The notes below the pieces were generated by a model. It was not told the origin of the DNA and did no database searches. It worked only from the letters and a program-made list of their open reading frames with translations. The position numbers and the translations under genes are program-made. Below are positions 47,415 through 58,679 of a stretch of DNA of 64,000 bases, piece after piece. The DNA comes from Monarcha castaneiventris obscurior (taxonomy: Eukaryota; Chordata; Aves; Passeriformes; Monarchidae). The stretch spans positions 4,866,001 to 4,930,000 of the forward strand of contig JAMPIT010000890.1 of assembly GCA_026261815.1 (NCBI GenBank), read 5' to 3'. The number at the start of each line of letters is the position of its first letter. The first letter of the stretch is position 1.

Positions 47415-50400
47415 TGCAGTCAGAGGCATGTGAAGAGTAGATATGGTCAGACAGAGAGGCTCCATGTGGGTCACAGTGGGAGATGCTCTTGGACTGGGCA
47501 ATATTAAGGTGATACAGCAGGAAACAGGAACAGCAGCTTTAATGTAATCATGATCCATATATTTTCCTTTGAAACATGAGAATCTGATAATACTCAGGGC
47601 TTGCTGAGCTTCCCAGTTTGGCCATGGAGCACACAAGGTTTATGTGAATCACTGTCAGAGGGCAAGTTTAAATTGTGATAAGTAGCCTATATGTAAAAGC
47701 AGTATTTCTGCATCAAGTAATAAGGCTATGCTTCCTGGGAAAGGAGTGGTTGAAATCCATCCCTTGTCACACAGTATCGCGAACAATAAATGTAATTTTA
47801 AATCCATTAAAATGCTGCCAAATACATTAAACAAAAATATACAGAGGATTTATTCACCAGAAGATTTACAGATTTCCTGAGTAGTACATCATTATCGGAA
47901 CTGTCAATTTGAAAATAAAAATTGTCAAACCATCACTGAAACACCATAAAAGCTGTGACAGAAATAGACAATAACTACTAAGTTTTTTAAAAATAAAACC
48001 CTCAGCAAACCCACTCTACACACAATTATCACCTTTGTTGACTACCAAGGAAACAGTAAAGTACTGAAGGATACCAAAGAGAAGTCTGGTATCCAGCATA
48101 GTTAGCATCAGCACTCTCCAATTATTAAGTGTACTGTTGAAAAGCAGCTTGTCGTGCATTTAATGATGGGATCCAGAGGAGCTAACATGCAAACCAGATA
48201 AAATCCCAGCTAAAAGATGATCATTTGTTCTCACAGTGCTGTGGCTTGGATTTGGACCCCTTACTGGGCTCCTGACCGGTCAGCCTCACACTTGTTAGCT
48301 TCCTTGGTTAAGCTGAGGCAAAGACAAGAAGTAGTTTTGTCACAGTCTGCAGGTAATTATTAAGTAAGAAATTTCTGGCACACAGCTTTGAGTAAGCCTT
48401 TCCTACTCACAAGCTTACCAGGCTGATGTGTTCAAATTCCAGGAAGCCAGTCCCATGCCTGGCTTTGATTTGAGAACACTAGAGTGGCATCTTTCCCTTC
48501 CACGTCCTTTATGACCACTCCACCCCATTATTTCCTAGTAGACACAGGATTATATTGTAATATTGACCCACAAGTAAAGTCTAGGGCTGTTGGTCCCTGA
48601 TGGTCTAGTAATTTAAGCACACCTTTCTCTTACCTCCCATATCTTGCATGTTCTCCAGATTTATAAATTGACCCTCAAAGGACATCTGGCAGTTAAAAAC
48701 AAACAGGCACAGAGCCCACAGAAGTGATTCTATACCTGGTTGATCTGAAATCCGATATTATAACATCTATACTGTGCTGTGCTATTTCCCTAATGCAGTT
48801 TCTTCATCATGCCTGTCCACTTTCTGAAGATAGAAGGAGCCCAGGATCGTTCACTTTGACACAGCTCCTTCTTTGCACCATGTGAGCTCTCTTTCCCAAG
48901 AATCCCACTTCCCATCTTGCTCACTAGCTGAGTCAGATCCACTTGCAGCAAAAGTGTGCCTCACTTTCCTTCCCAGAAGATGGTCCCTTATCACATCTTT
49001 GCCATTATATTTTTAAGATGCTACACCAAACACTTGTTTATAAAGAAATTCTTGTGCTGGTCCCTTGCAGGGAATGTCTGTGCTGTTATGATCTCACTAC
49101 TTCACAGGGCTTCTGCTTGGATGAAAGTCATTTACTCCATTATTCTTCATGTTAATTACATGTCCACTCTTGATAAGATTTCACTGATGGCAGATGTAAA
49201 AGATAACAGAGAAAGTGGCCAGTGTTCCATTCAAAATGAGTTTGTAGTTTCACACTTGGAAGCATAAAGAGATCTGAATAGGTGGCTTATTAACAGATCA
49301 GGAGGAGTCTTAATGAACTCCTATGGCTGAGAAATGAAGCAAGACTACCCCAGATTAAAAGGAACCCTTTATGCAGGGAGAAAACTTAACCCTTTAAAGG
49401 ACTTAGCAGGGACCATGATTCTGTGCCTTTTGAAATCTTCATGATAAACTTGCAAGTCCTAAAACAACTCTGTCGGGTCCTCTTCTCAGGCTTGTACTCA
49501 GAAGCAGGAAGGATTGATTATCAGAATGTTTCCTGGTTTAAAAATAGTAGCATTGCTTTATGGAGGGGTATGGTGGCAGTTACACTGCAAAACTATTTCA
49601 AAGGAATTTGGTACTTGCCCATCATGCTACATCTTGGAGAAGATCAACAAAAGAGAGACACCCATAGAGAGCTTTTCTATTAAATGACTGACCACAGTGA
49701 AAGAGAATGAAGGGACTGGTGTTGGGTCAGTATTTCTTCAAGACGTATTTGGATGTGATGATCTTCATCCTGGAATCTGATGAAGGCAACATTAAACTGA
49801 GTGACTTCACTGAATCCCTGGGTTGGGGATCTGGAGTTTTGAAGTCAGTGACTAAATCTGCATCAGCTTAAATAAAACCTAGCAAAAAGTTGTAGGGGTT
49901 GTGACACAAAAGTGAATGGAATTACTGCAGCGTAGCAAGTTCATTGTGGTTTAGATTAACGCATTATTTTAATGCATTTTAGATAGCATTTGCTGGTGGC
50001 AAAGGATACTGCTCTAGTCAGTTCCTGTAGCACTGCTGATGTCATTATCTGCAGTAATTCATTTGTCTATCATCATGCTAAGCTTTTCCTGGCTGCTGGT
50101 GTACCCTGGATTATGAGCAGTTTTGTATTAGAAGACTGCAAAAACTGACCCTCAGTTTGGTTGCACCTTTATTCAGCTTTGTGAAATGCTATTTGGTCAC
50201 TTAATTCCATGCCTTGTCAGTACTATCCCTAAACTGTGGTACTCTATAGGCTGATTTGAGCTGATGCCTTGAACGTCCTTAGCTGGCCTGATTATTTATT
50301 CTTGCTGGATCTGTAGCCCAGACACATTCCTTTGTATTTCACACAGTTACACTCACAATATTATTATTTATTAACCCTATTTTACAGATGGTGAAGAAGT

Positions 50401-53400
50401 GAAATTGAAGAAGCGATAATGAGTGAGACTTTGAGGTACCCTGCAAACTCACTCCTGCTTTAAAAAGGAAAACTGCAGTAGGTATGCTAACAGAATCAGA
50501 CTCTCTCAAGCACAGCCACCCCACTTGTTTATGTTATTACTCCCTTTTGCAAAGCAAAATCCCAAAAGCTGAAGTAATTTTTGCGGTACAAACATAATTT
50601 AGCTTGATTTGCACGTTGTTGTCCTTTTGAAATCCTGGCAACCAGAGATAGGTGTCCTGCTTTGGCTGTGGACATCTGGTCACCCTCAAATGGAGCCAGT
50701 AATGCTAATTAATTCGAGCAGTACACAATGCCTTGTTCTGTACTGTCATAATTCACTGAAGGCAGTGAAAGCTATACCCCTCTCTGTGAGGTTGCAAGCA
50801 AGCACGTGATTGGAATATTATTCCATCTGTATTTCACATTCTTCATTAGCCCTCATTTACCGCAAAGGAAAGTTCAATTGCTCATACTTGGGAAAAACAG
50901 CAGGTTAATTTAACTTGCTGAATAGACCTTTTACCACTAGGAAAGCTTAATAATTTCCAAAAACACTACCAGTTTTGTTTATTGCATATTAACTGCAAAA
51001 TAGTTTAAATAAACAACTACCTTAGCTTCACTTCTCTTCCAAAATCTCACAAACAAACAAAAATCCAAGCCAGTACCTTTCACTTCCAGTAAGGTTTAGC
51101 TATTTAATAGCCTTAAGTGCCTTTGAAAATACCCTGTTTAATGGAAGAAAAGTTTTAGTATGAGGGGTAGCAAATATTTTACATCTGCAGAAAAGGATAG
51201 TAATTTATGAGTCCCAATTGCTTTACTTTAAGAATCTGGGGGCTAAGTGACATTTTCAGTACAAGTACCAATTATCTGTGTATTCAGCTTCTTCCATCAC
51301 TGGATTTATCTCCATTCCAGATTGTTGCATAACATGCTTTTAAGGGAAAATTTCAGCCAGTGGAACCCGCAGCTGGATGGCAAGGCATGGCTTAGTGAAA
51401 ATATTATTTCAGTGACAAGTGTGATATACCAGATTTGGGGGGGTAGGGGTGGTGACAACAGGGGAGACTCAATAAATACACCTACAGACTTAATTCACAT
51501 GCACACCAGACCATATCTTTAAAGCAAATTTACTGGTTTTCTACATTTTCCTGTTGGATATCCCCAGGTATTGTGATAGCAGCAGCAAGGGAAGGTGGAG
51601 TTATAACTCAACAGTAATTTCCCTAGTGCCTGTAAATAACAAACATTGTTAGCAAATGAGTGATAGAGGTCAATGGGCCATAGAGTCATTAGATGGTTTA
51701 ATGATATGCTGCAGGTTATCTCAGGGCACCGGTGCTCTAATGACATTCTCAGCCTTCCCTGCAGCAAATAACCTCTGCAACCCGAGATAAGCAGTTGCAT
51801 TGTGCAATACATACAATATCAAATGACCCCAGCAAGAAAATTTCTCTTCTGTTTGACATTTAATGTGCAAGTATCCGTCAAAACCTGTCCTGGGAGGAGT
51901 GCTGTACTTCTTAAATCTGTTTTTGCTAACTGAGAAGCTATTAAAGGGCAGAACCCAAAAGTCCTCAGACCTGTGGCTCATGGATAGAAGGGTAGTATCT
52001 GAAGAATGCCTAGCAGGAAGTCTGTTGTTTTGCTTTCCTGGCTGTTGCTTGGTCTTTGCAAAGGCATAGTCCAGTGAGTAAAAGTATGAACAATATGGTC
52101 TGTTTTTGTGCTGGAGGTCATAGTAAAAGGTCATAGCAGATCAAGTAATCTCAAGTCTTTGAATTTATGAGAACTGCTGGGTCACTTGCCAATGGGAGGT
52201 TTAGGAGTAGGATGGTAATTCAAATTATCTTGATTTGGCATCAGCACGTTAAGTATGAAAGGGTAAAGAAACTTCAGTGCTACCCCAGAGGTGGCTGTTC
52301 AGACTCTCAACCTCTGAGAATGGTATGAGGTAATACTAGAGATGGAAGACTATGTAAAGTAAGGCATGAATGACATTTTGTCAAAGAAAGAATAAGGCAT
52401 CACCAACTTGGAGTTTCTCAGAAAAGACACTGTAAATGAAACAGAAAATATTTACCTGAGCTTTTCCATGACAAGGAGTTTAAATGTAGACAGTATATCT
52501 ATTACTTAATTGTTACAAAATTTAATAATTAATTGTTTCATAAAACAATGTTTCTTAAGCATTAACAAGTTTGTAATTTAAAAGCAAAAAAATGCAATAG
52601 AAAAAGTGTCTGAGACCACAAGGGAGATGAGGAGTAGAGGCTGGAAAACCACTGCAAGAGTTCCAGGAATCCCTTTTCTCTTGCAAAGGGAGGGCTACTC
52701 AGCAAGGTCATGAGCTGGGAGCCACTTCCTTCATCTGGCTTGTTACTCTGTTATGACTTGTTAGCGTGTCAGCTTTTAATCTGGTGATCACTTAATGTAT
52801 GATTGCAGTGGTATGAGTTCCTACCTATTATCTCTGCCTCACCACCCAAAAGTAGTTTGTATATATAGCAAGGACACTTAATAAGCTGAAGTAGCTGTTA
52901 CCGACCTAAATTTACTACCTCTTAATATAAGACTAGGGTTGTAAACTTTTTAAAATGCAATTGTATCAAAGCCTTAAAATGAAGAAACAGTACTCTGATG
53001 ATGAAATACACTCTTTTTTTTCCTGTTCAGAACATAAAGGTACTATGAAATTTCCTGAGCTAAGATTACTAGGAGAGCCAAACAGGGGGCATTTTCTATA
53101 GTAGTACCCTCTGTTACCTTCACCCTGATGAACAGCTATGTGAGAAATAATGGACAAAGTTGTAACACAGGTCATCTATTTTTGATAAACGTTATGTTAG
53201 AACATCGCTGGGAACACCTATGTGCAATTTGCCTGACTTTCTGGGAGGAGGAATTGGGAAAGGAATGTGCACACACAACATTTTAAACTCAGAGAGCTGG
53301 TGAGACAAATATAAAAAGGACAAAAACCTGAAGCGAAATTCAATATAAACTGTGGAGCAGATTTGTGCATTTATCAGGCTTCTAATTGGGCAGGACTTCC

Positions 53401-55265
53401 AAGGGGATCAACAGTTCCATTTAGAATAATTGAACCACTTCCCTTTGGGTCAGATAATGTGATTCAGTCCTTGAAGGTCTCACTGGATTCATTCAGTTGC
53501 AAGCCTTTAAAAATTTCCTGAAGGCTGCCAGTAAAACTTAGCATGCTTTTTTTTAATGGCACTGCAAATTGACAGACCAGCCCATCCTGGGCGCTGCTGT
53601 GCATGTGTGAGACTTTGGCTTCCTCAGTCAAATTTCACTGACATCAATCAAAATGTACAAAAGCTATCAGAGGACAATAGACAAATAAATATGGACTAAG
53701 AGCACAATCACCCAAGTCTTGTTTTCACAGGCTGACAGGCTACAGAGTTGAAGTCAGGCATCTGAAAGCAAGAAAGTCGCATAACCTCCTTACAGGGCAA
53801 GGTCTTCAGGACGTAGTTGACAAATATCACTAGCTTTTTCTACTCTTTTTCTTAGCTATTCTGAAGTTTTAGAATGCAGCACACAGGGGCACTCAATCCA
53901 CCACTGAAAATCAGAGACCTCCAAGCCACAAAGGACCTTTCCAGGGTTCATTTTTTAAACACACGGCTGACTGGGGACATCATGAAAGCCCTGGGGTCTT
54001 GGGTCTTTCAGGATTAATCCAATTACTTGAAAAACAGCTGGGTGCAGATGAGAATGTGACTTCTAAAATAAAACATGAATCATGTTTGTGGGTATGCACT
54101 GTCTATCTCTCACAAGTGAAATTTCATCCCACTAAAACTAACGACAGCAAAGACTTGGTGTCAACAAAACATTAACACACTGCAAGTAGGTTGCCAGCAC
54201 ATAAAATAAGGGCTCAAGGGCAGATAGCCTGCAAGGTTTAGACTACTTGGCATGGGAAGAGGAGCTTCCATGTCAGAATATGAGCAGGGAAGACACTTAG
54301 ACACACCAGTCAAAACACCCAGATCTCAGACCCAGGAGAACCCTGCTGCAGCAAGATTTTTTCCCCACTGTGATACTCACAGACATCATCAAGTTCCCCT
54401 TCACCTCTCCCCTCATAGACCTTTACTCTGACTTGTTTTTCTATGTAGAAAATATAGATCTTTCAGAGGCTTCCAGAGCCATGCCAGAGCTCCACAGAGT
54501 GGGACTGTGCCCCTGACCGTGCTGCTCATTTAACACCCGTGAGGAGTCAGGGGGCCCAAGCTACAACCATTGTACACCACAACAGAGTGCAAGTGGATGT
54601 TTCTTTCTTTAAGAACCTGTGCACAGCCCTAATTGTGTGGAACAGTCTTAGTGTTAATGAAGTCCAAATCCTGGACTTCACCCAGGAATAGTCCTGGGAC
54701 TATCCAGTCACAGGAATGAAAGGCAAAGAAAAGCTTGACAGGAGGAAGGGGCTTGACAAAACCCCACAAGTTTATCCTTATCATGTTGCCTTCCTACAAA
54801 GCTGAGATTTATCCTATCTACAGACCTTTAGATTGTTCCACTATATTACCTGGAAGTACCTGCTTTTAAGTGCTAGAATTTCCCTCTTTCTCATTAGCTA
54901 AGGATGAGGCACCAAGGGCTAGATTTGCTTCAGAAAGGCAGATTCACATGGCGTACTCTGGGGTTTGACGCTTCCCAGGACACAAAGTGAAATCCACTGA
55001 AACAGCCACGGCTCAGTAAGAACAGACACAAGAGGGTTTTGTTTCTGGAGTATGATGGTAGCTGTCATTGTGAGTGGAAAGGAGGACAACGCAGTAGGAA
55101 TGACACATGTATGAGGCAGTAAACAGAGTAGTGCCAACTGTGGATGTTTCTTCTAATTTGGATGGGATTGGCTACAATAATTTACTGTCCTGCCCTGGAA
55201 TTTGCTCTTTTTTTTTTTTAATGGAAACTTTCTTAGCTGCAGGGCTTAATTAACTGGGATTTTAT
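47415..55265. other. Non-coding stretch, no recognised feature
   Basis: The longest unannotated block, 7.8 kb of unique AT-rich sequence. I see no CR1, LTR or exon. Minor details are a 15-bp palindrome GCATTA-TTT-TAATGC at 49961-49975, a G-rich patch at 51437-51463 and a T12 run at 55208-55219. The lack of recognisable transposable elements over this length is the main point of note. Confidence 0.5.
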
Positions 55266-55310
55266 TTGGGGCAGGGGGGAAGGGGGAGATGGAGGAGGAG
55301 TATGAGGAGT
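55266..55310 (+). repeat. Purine-rich, G-rich tract
   Basis: G4, G6 and G5 runs followed by GGAGGAGG-type sequence, almost entirely purine. It has only three G-runs of three or more, so it falls just short of a canonical quadruplex. Confidence 0.7.
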
Positions 55311-55407
55311 TTTCTTAAATGGGAGTAATTCCCTTTAAAATCTGTCTTACGCTACAGCAATCACTCACATAATTATGTATGATACATTCTGGTGTAACTC
55401 AACCTTT

Positions 55408-55680
55408 GGTCTGCTCTACACGGGGGAAATTAACCAGCAGAGCTGTTCTGTAATAACTTCCATTATTGCTATTTTGGTATAATTTAACTATTCTGGAATA
55501 ACTCCCCAGTGCAGATATTCAGCTCCAGAATAAAAGCAATTTTATTCCAGAGTAATTACTCTGCTTCCAGGAGGGAATAATCATTCTAGAATAAAGTCAC
55601 TTTTATTTCAGACTCAAATATGCAGGGAGTTACTTGGGCATAGCTCCCCAACAAAGTTATTGTGGTGCCCGTTAATTTTT
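55408..55680. repeat. Possible old unclassified interspersed repeat with duplicated hairpins
   Basis: The segment carries repeated GAATAA/TTATTC motifs. Two imperfect hairpins with related sequence lie 62 bp apart: 55524-55550 (arms 'ccagaataaaa' and 'ttttattccag') and 55586-55611 (arms 'ctagaataaag' and 'cttttatttcag'). Further motifs are 'ctattctggaataac' near 55489 and 'gagggaataatcattc' near 55571. The outline 'ctctacacgggggaaatta' on the left edge gives it the look of an ancient non-autonomous DNA transposon or similar amniote repeat. I cannot name a family, and the boundaries are approximate. Confidence 0.45.
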
Positions 55681-56073
55681 TCATGTATGCAGAAATGTTA
55701 GTAGCCTTCAGCAATGATGTGTCTTGTTATATTTGTCTGTGTTTATATGCTAATCTGCATAAAATTAAGCACTGAGATCTAGTGGAGAATGTGTTAAGCT
55801 GTGTGAATTTTCTTTTTTACCTTGTCACACACAGACAGTTCAAGATTTTGTAATAAACATGTATCTAATCTGAAAAAAATAAAAAATGTTGGAATACTTT
55901 CCTCTGCATAAATTGTATGATATGTCAGTGCAATCTGAAGTTTATTTCCAACAGTTTGCAAAAATAGTCAAACAAAAAAACAAGTATACATGCACACACA
56001 AAACTATTTTGAATTTCAGAATTGACTTGGTAAACACGTAAAATGACTGCAAAGGCAAATTTAAAGCAATTCT
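55681..56073. other. Non-coding stretch, no recognised feature
   Basis: AT-rich sequence between the hairpin repeat and the split CR1. Nothing recognisable. Confidence 0.5.
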
Positions 56074-56297
56074 ATGGAACAGATCCTCCTGGAAGCTGTG
56101 CTAAGGCACATGGAGGACGGGGAGGTGATTTGAGACAGCCAGCACGGCTTCACCAAGGGCAAGTCCTGCCTGACCAACCCCATGGCCTTCTGTGATGGGG
56201 TGACTCAGCAATGGACAGCGGAAGAGCTACAGATGTCATCTCTCCGGACCTCTGTAAAGCCTTTAACACTGTCCCGCATGTCATCCTCCTCCCTAAA
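56074..56297 (+). mobile_element. CR1 LINE fragment, 5' part of a copy split by an LTR
   Basis: Sense CR1 from the middle of the reverse-transcriptase region. Landmarks are 'atggaacagatcctcctgga', 'agccagcacggcttcacca', 'gggcaagtcctgcctgacca', 'cggacctctgtaaagcctt' and 'taacactgtcccgcatgtc'. It breaks at 'cctccctaaa' and resumes at 56953 in the same element after a 649-bp LTR. Frame is lost by small indels. It covers the same ORF2 region as the copy at 4.7-5.6 kb. Confidence 0.95.
56292..56297. repeat. Target-site duplication, left copy (CCTAAA)
   Basis: CCTAAA directly before the TG that opens the inserted LTR, repeated exactly at 56947-56952. Removing the LTR and one copy leaves 'cctaaattgtagagatatgg', which matches the CR1 sequence expected here. 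Confidence 0.93.
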
Positions 56298-56406
56298 TGT
56301 GGGAGTTGGGTACTCTGCACAAATGCTGGTTCTTATCTTCACCTCTGGGACGCTTTACCTCGAGCCCGAACAGATGAGAAATGCCTGCAGATGTTGTTTC
56401 AGGTTG

Positions 56407-56412
56407 TTTATT
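56407..56412 (-). terminator. LTR poly(A) signal
   Basis: AATAAA on the minus strand inside the 649-bp LTR, in the context GAGAAATAAACAACC. It sets the likely end of the R region and supports the minus orientation of the LTR. Confidence 0.65.
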
Positions 56413-56649
56413 TCTCCTTATCTCTGCCAGCTCTCAGCTCCGGCCGCACATCTGATGCAGCCGAGTCCGAGTGGGAACTGCCCAGTCCTGGGCTGTCCTG
56501 TCCTTTTTGTGCCCTTTCCATGATCCAGCCATTCTTCACAACGGATTTATTATTTACTATTCTATACCAATTAATTTGCACCTATTCTAGACATGTAATT
56601 TCTACCTCTTTTTCATTCTACCAATCATTTTGTGCCACCACTACAAGAG

Positions 56650-56709
56650 AAGATGGAGGAGAAGGAGAAGAAGAGGAAGAACAGGGCAACGCCCAAAATC
56701 CTCCATCTT
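56650..56709 (-). other. Perfect 11-bp inverted repeat in the LTR
   Basis: AAGATGGAGGA (56650-56660) is exactly complementary to TCCTCCATCTT (56699-56709), with a 38-base loop containing a purine-rich run on the plus strand. In the LTR's sense it lies in the U3 part, upstream of the TATA-like stretch. It could form a stem in RNA or single-stranded DNA, or be a paired binding site. Confidence 0.75.
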
Positions 56710-56946
56710 AAACCCTTCGTCCTCATATTAAAAACCCTAAAATCTACTTTTTACCTTGAAAAATACTAAACCACTACTCATTTTCACCTTCTTTTGTTCT
56801 GCAATGCCTTGCGCTGAGTCGGCAATTTTTCCCATGGGCTGAGGACAAAGACGGTGCCATTCTGGGCTTCTTGCCAGGGTCTGGGACCTCCTTGTCGGGG
56901 CTTCCAACCCCCCAGGGCAGCCTGAGGCATGCCTTGGGTTCCAACA

Positions 56947-56952
56947 CCTAAA
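56947..56952. repeat. Target-site duplication, right copy (CCTAAA)
   Basis: Exact second copy of the hexamer at 56292-56297, directly after the terminal CA of the LTR. CR1 sequence continues from 56953. Confidence 0.93.
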
Positions 56953-57138
56953 TTGTAGAGATATGGTTTTCGTGGGTGGGCTCTACAACGGATAAGGAGT
57001 TGGATAGATGTTTGCATCTGGAGAGCAGCCAATACCTCAACATCCAGAGGGAGACCAGTAATGAGTGATGTCCCTCAGGGATCTGTATTGGTATCAGTAC
57101 TGTTTAATATCTTAATATCTGTTTAATATCTTAATATC
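56953..57138 (+). mobile_element. CR1 LINE fragment, 3' part of the split copy
   Basis: Continuation of the CR1 interrupted at 56297. Landmarks are 'ttgtagagatatggttttcg', 'gggtgggctctacaacggat', 'aaggagttggatagatgttt', 'gatgtccctcagggatctgt' and 'actgtttaatatctt'. The last two encode the VPQGSVLGP/LFN region of the reverse transcriptase. The element ends here in a 19-bp tandem duplication and has no 3' UTR, so it was cut by a later deletion. Confidence 0.92.
57101..57138 (+). repeat. 19-bp perfect tandem duplication
   Basis: TGTTTAATATCTTAATATC occurs at 57101-57119 and again at 57120-57138, at the broken 3' edge of the CR1. It is likely a slippage or end-joining scar. Confidence 0.92.
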
Positions 57139-58628
57139 TGATTCTAGTTCAGACTACAAAGGGCCAGCAGAAGTTTGGAGACACTTCCTTACCTGGTTAG
57201 CCAGAGACTTCCTCTGAACCACTTTGATGTCAAAAGAAATGTTCTCATTGCATCTCAGTCAAATTCTAACTCTGGGACAAGATGCAAATTAATAAGCATT
57301 TAATGAGAATTTTTCAGTTGCCCTCGTTTCAGTTATGGGAAACCACATAAAAGCAAACAACAATTTAACTTAACCTTTAACAAATTTTTGTCTATAAATT
57401 CAAAGATTAAATTCAAAAAATTAAAAAACAATAGGACATCTGTTATGTATAAACAATGCTGTGTTGTTTCAATTCAGATCAGAAAGTGAAGTTGGTAAAC
57501 TGGTATTTATTTGAGGTTAGGAATGTTCTTTCACAGTTATTCTGCTGTCTGTGAAAATCATCTATTTTGAGTAGGATCCTGACAGTTTCTGAGCTTCTTC
57601 TGTCAGGCATTCAGCACCTGTCAGAAGCAAGCTCTTAGGTACTTCTTTTTAATACACAAATTTATATATACTCCATGTTAAGGGAGTTGGCAGATAGACA
57701 GACTGGTATGTATTTTGAAGAAATAGCAAATTGTTCTTCTGCAGTGTAGTTATAGGCTGCTTTCGTGGTCATTAAAACCTATTTTAACTTTATCCAATAA
57801 TTTTCTTCCATTTGTATTGGAAAATCTTAGACTGAAAATTGTACCAATCATGCTGAAAATGAATAAGGACACCTCTGCAAAATCTGAGAAAGGACATTTA
57901 GGATTATTCTGGATTTATGACAATAAATTTTGCCTGGATTTTAACCATCTGTTCTTCGGTTACTTCACAATTTCAGTACTATCACCTTGGGATCAAGCGG
58001 CTGTATTCAGAATGGGGAGTTTATATTTAAATTAATTAAGGACTTGAACTGGTTTAGCTGGGGATCTTTTGGGGAAGTTGCTAATGATTTCAGGGGCAGT
58101 ATGTCCAGCTGTATGTATGATGTCCACCTTGTTTTTAGATTTGTCAAGACACAGAGTACACTATTGTCACATGATGATCTAAGTTGATTTGAAACAAAAC
58201 CAAGTCTTGGTCTCTAAATCTAATCTAGAATGTATCTTCTGCACATTTCTCATTCTGTAATTAATTCAAAGTCCATCTCAAGATGTTCCACCTGGAAAGC
58301 ATGAGATATTAAGTTGATAAAAAAATCAACACTTTACAAAACAAGGAGATTTCCTCTGGATAATCAGCACAGTTACAGGGGTAAGGCAGAATGTATGCAT
58401 AAGCATATTTTAAAAACTAATTACATTCTAATCCATTTCATTCAGAGTCATTTTCATTTGACAGATGGAGACAATTTTGCAAACAGTGTTTGAACCAGCA
58501 GTATAAAGTAGCTCTTTCTGGCTATACATTTTAGTAAGAGAAGACCTACAAAATGATCTGTATGGCATTACTGTGCTCTCTCAGAAATAGCTTTCTGAAA
58601 GTTAAAAATGGAACTCAAACTTTCAAAT

Positions 58629-58679
58629 TACAAAAAAAACCACGAAAACAAAAACCCAAAAAAAACCAACTAAAAAAGC
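58629..58679 (+). repeat. A/C-rich low-complexity tract
   Basis: 'acaaaaaaaaccacgaaaac' followed by 'aaaaacccaaaaaaaaccaa'. Same texture as the tracts at 23.9-40.4 kb. Confidence 0.85.

Larger units (their letters stand above)
56298..56946 (-). mobile_element. Solo LTR of a class II-type (ERVK-like) endogenous retrovirus, 649 bp, inside CR1
   Basis: A complete LTR, minus strand, with TG...CA ends. In its own sense it begins TGTTGGAACCCAAGGCATGC and ends 'agtacccaactcccaca'. It is flanked by a perfect 6-bp duplication, which suits class II (alpha/beta-type) integrases rather than the 4-5 bp of gamma- or ERVL-type. A poly(A) signal AATAAA lies at plus-strand 56407-56412, followed by about 110 bp to the 3' end. 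An AT-rich TATA-like stretch lies near 56545-56556. Orientation rests on that poly(A) signal and the TGTTGG start. No internal retroviral sequence is present, so it is a solo LTR. Its look suggests songbird ERVK families, but I could not verify the family name. It inserted after the CR1, so it is the younger element. Confidence 0.92.

Noticed and set aside
51437..51463. G-rich patch as a quadruplex motif
   Set aside because: It needs an 11-base loop and a split G7 run to reach four G-runs, so it is weaker than the 15.4 and 47.4 kb motifs.
56211..56711. 166-codon open frame, the longest in the window (+)
   Set aside because: It crosses from CR1 into the LTR in antisense to the LTR, so it is a by-product of the nested insertion. 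Its acidic end is just the GAGGAGAAG purine run.
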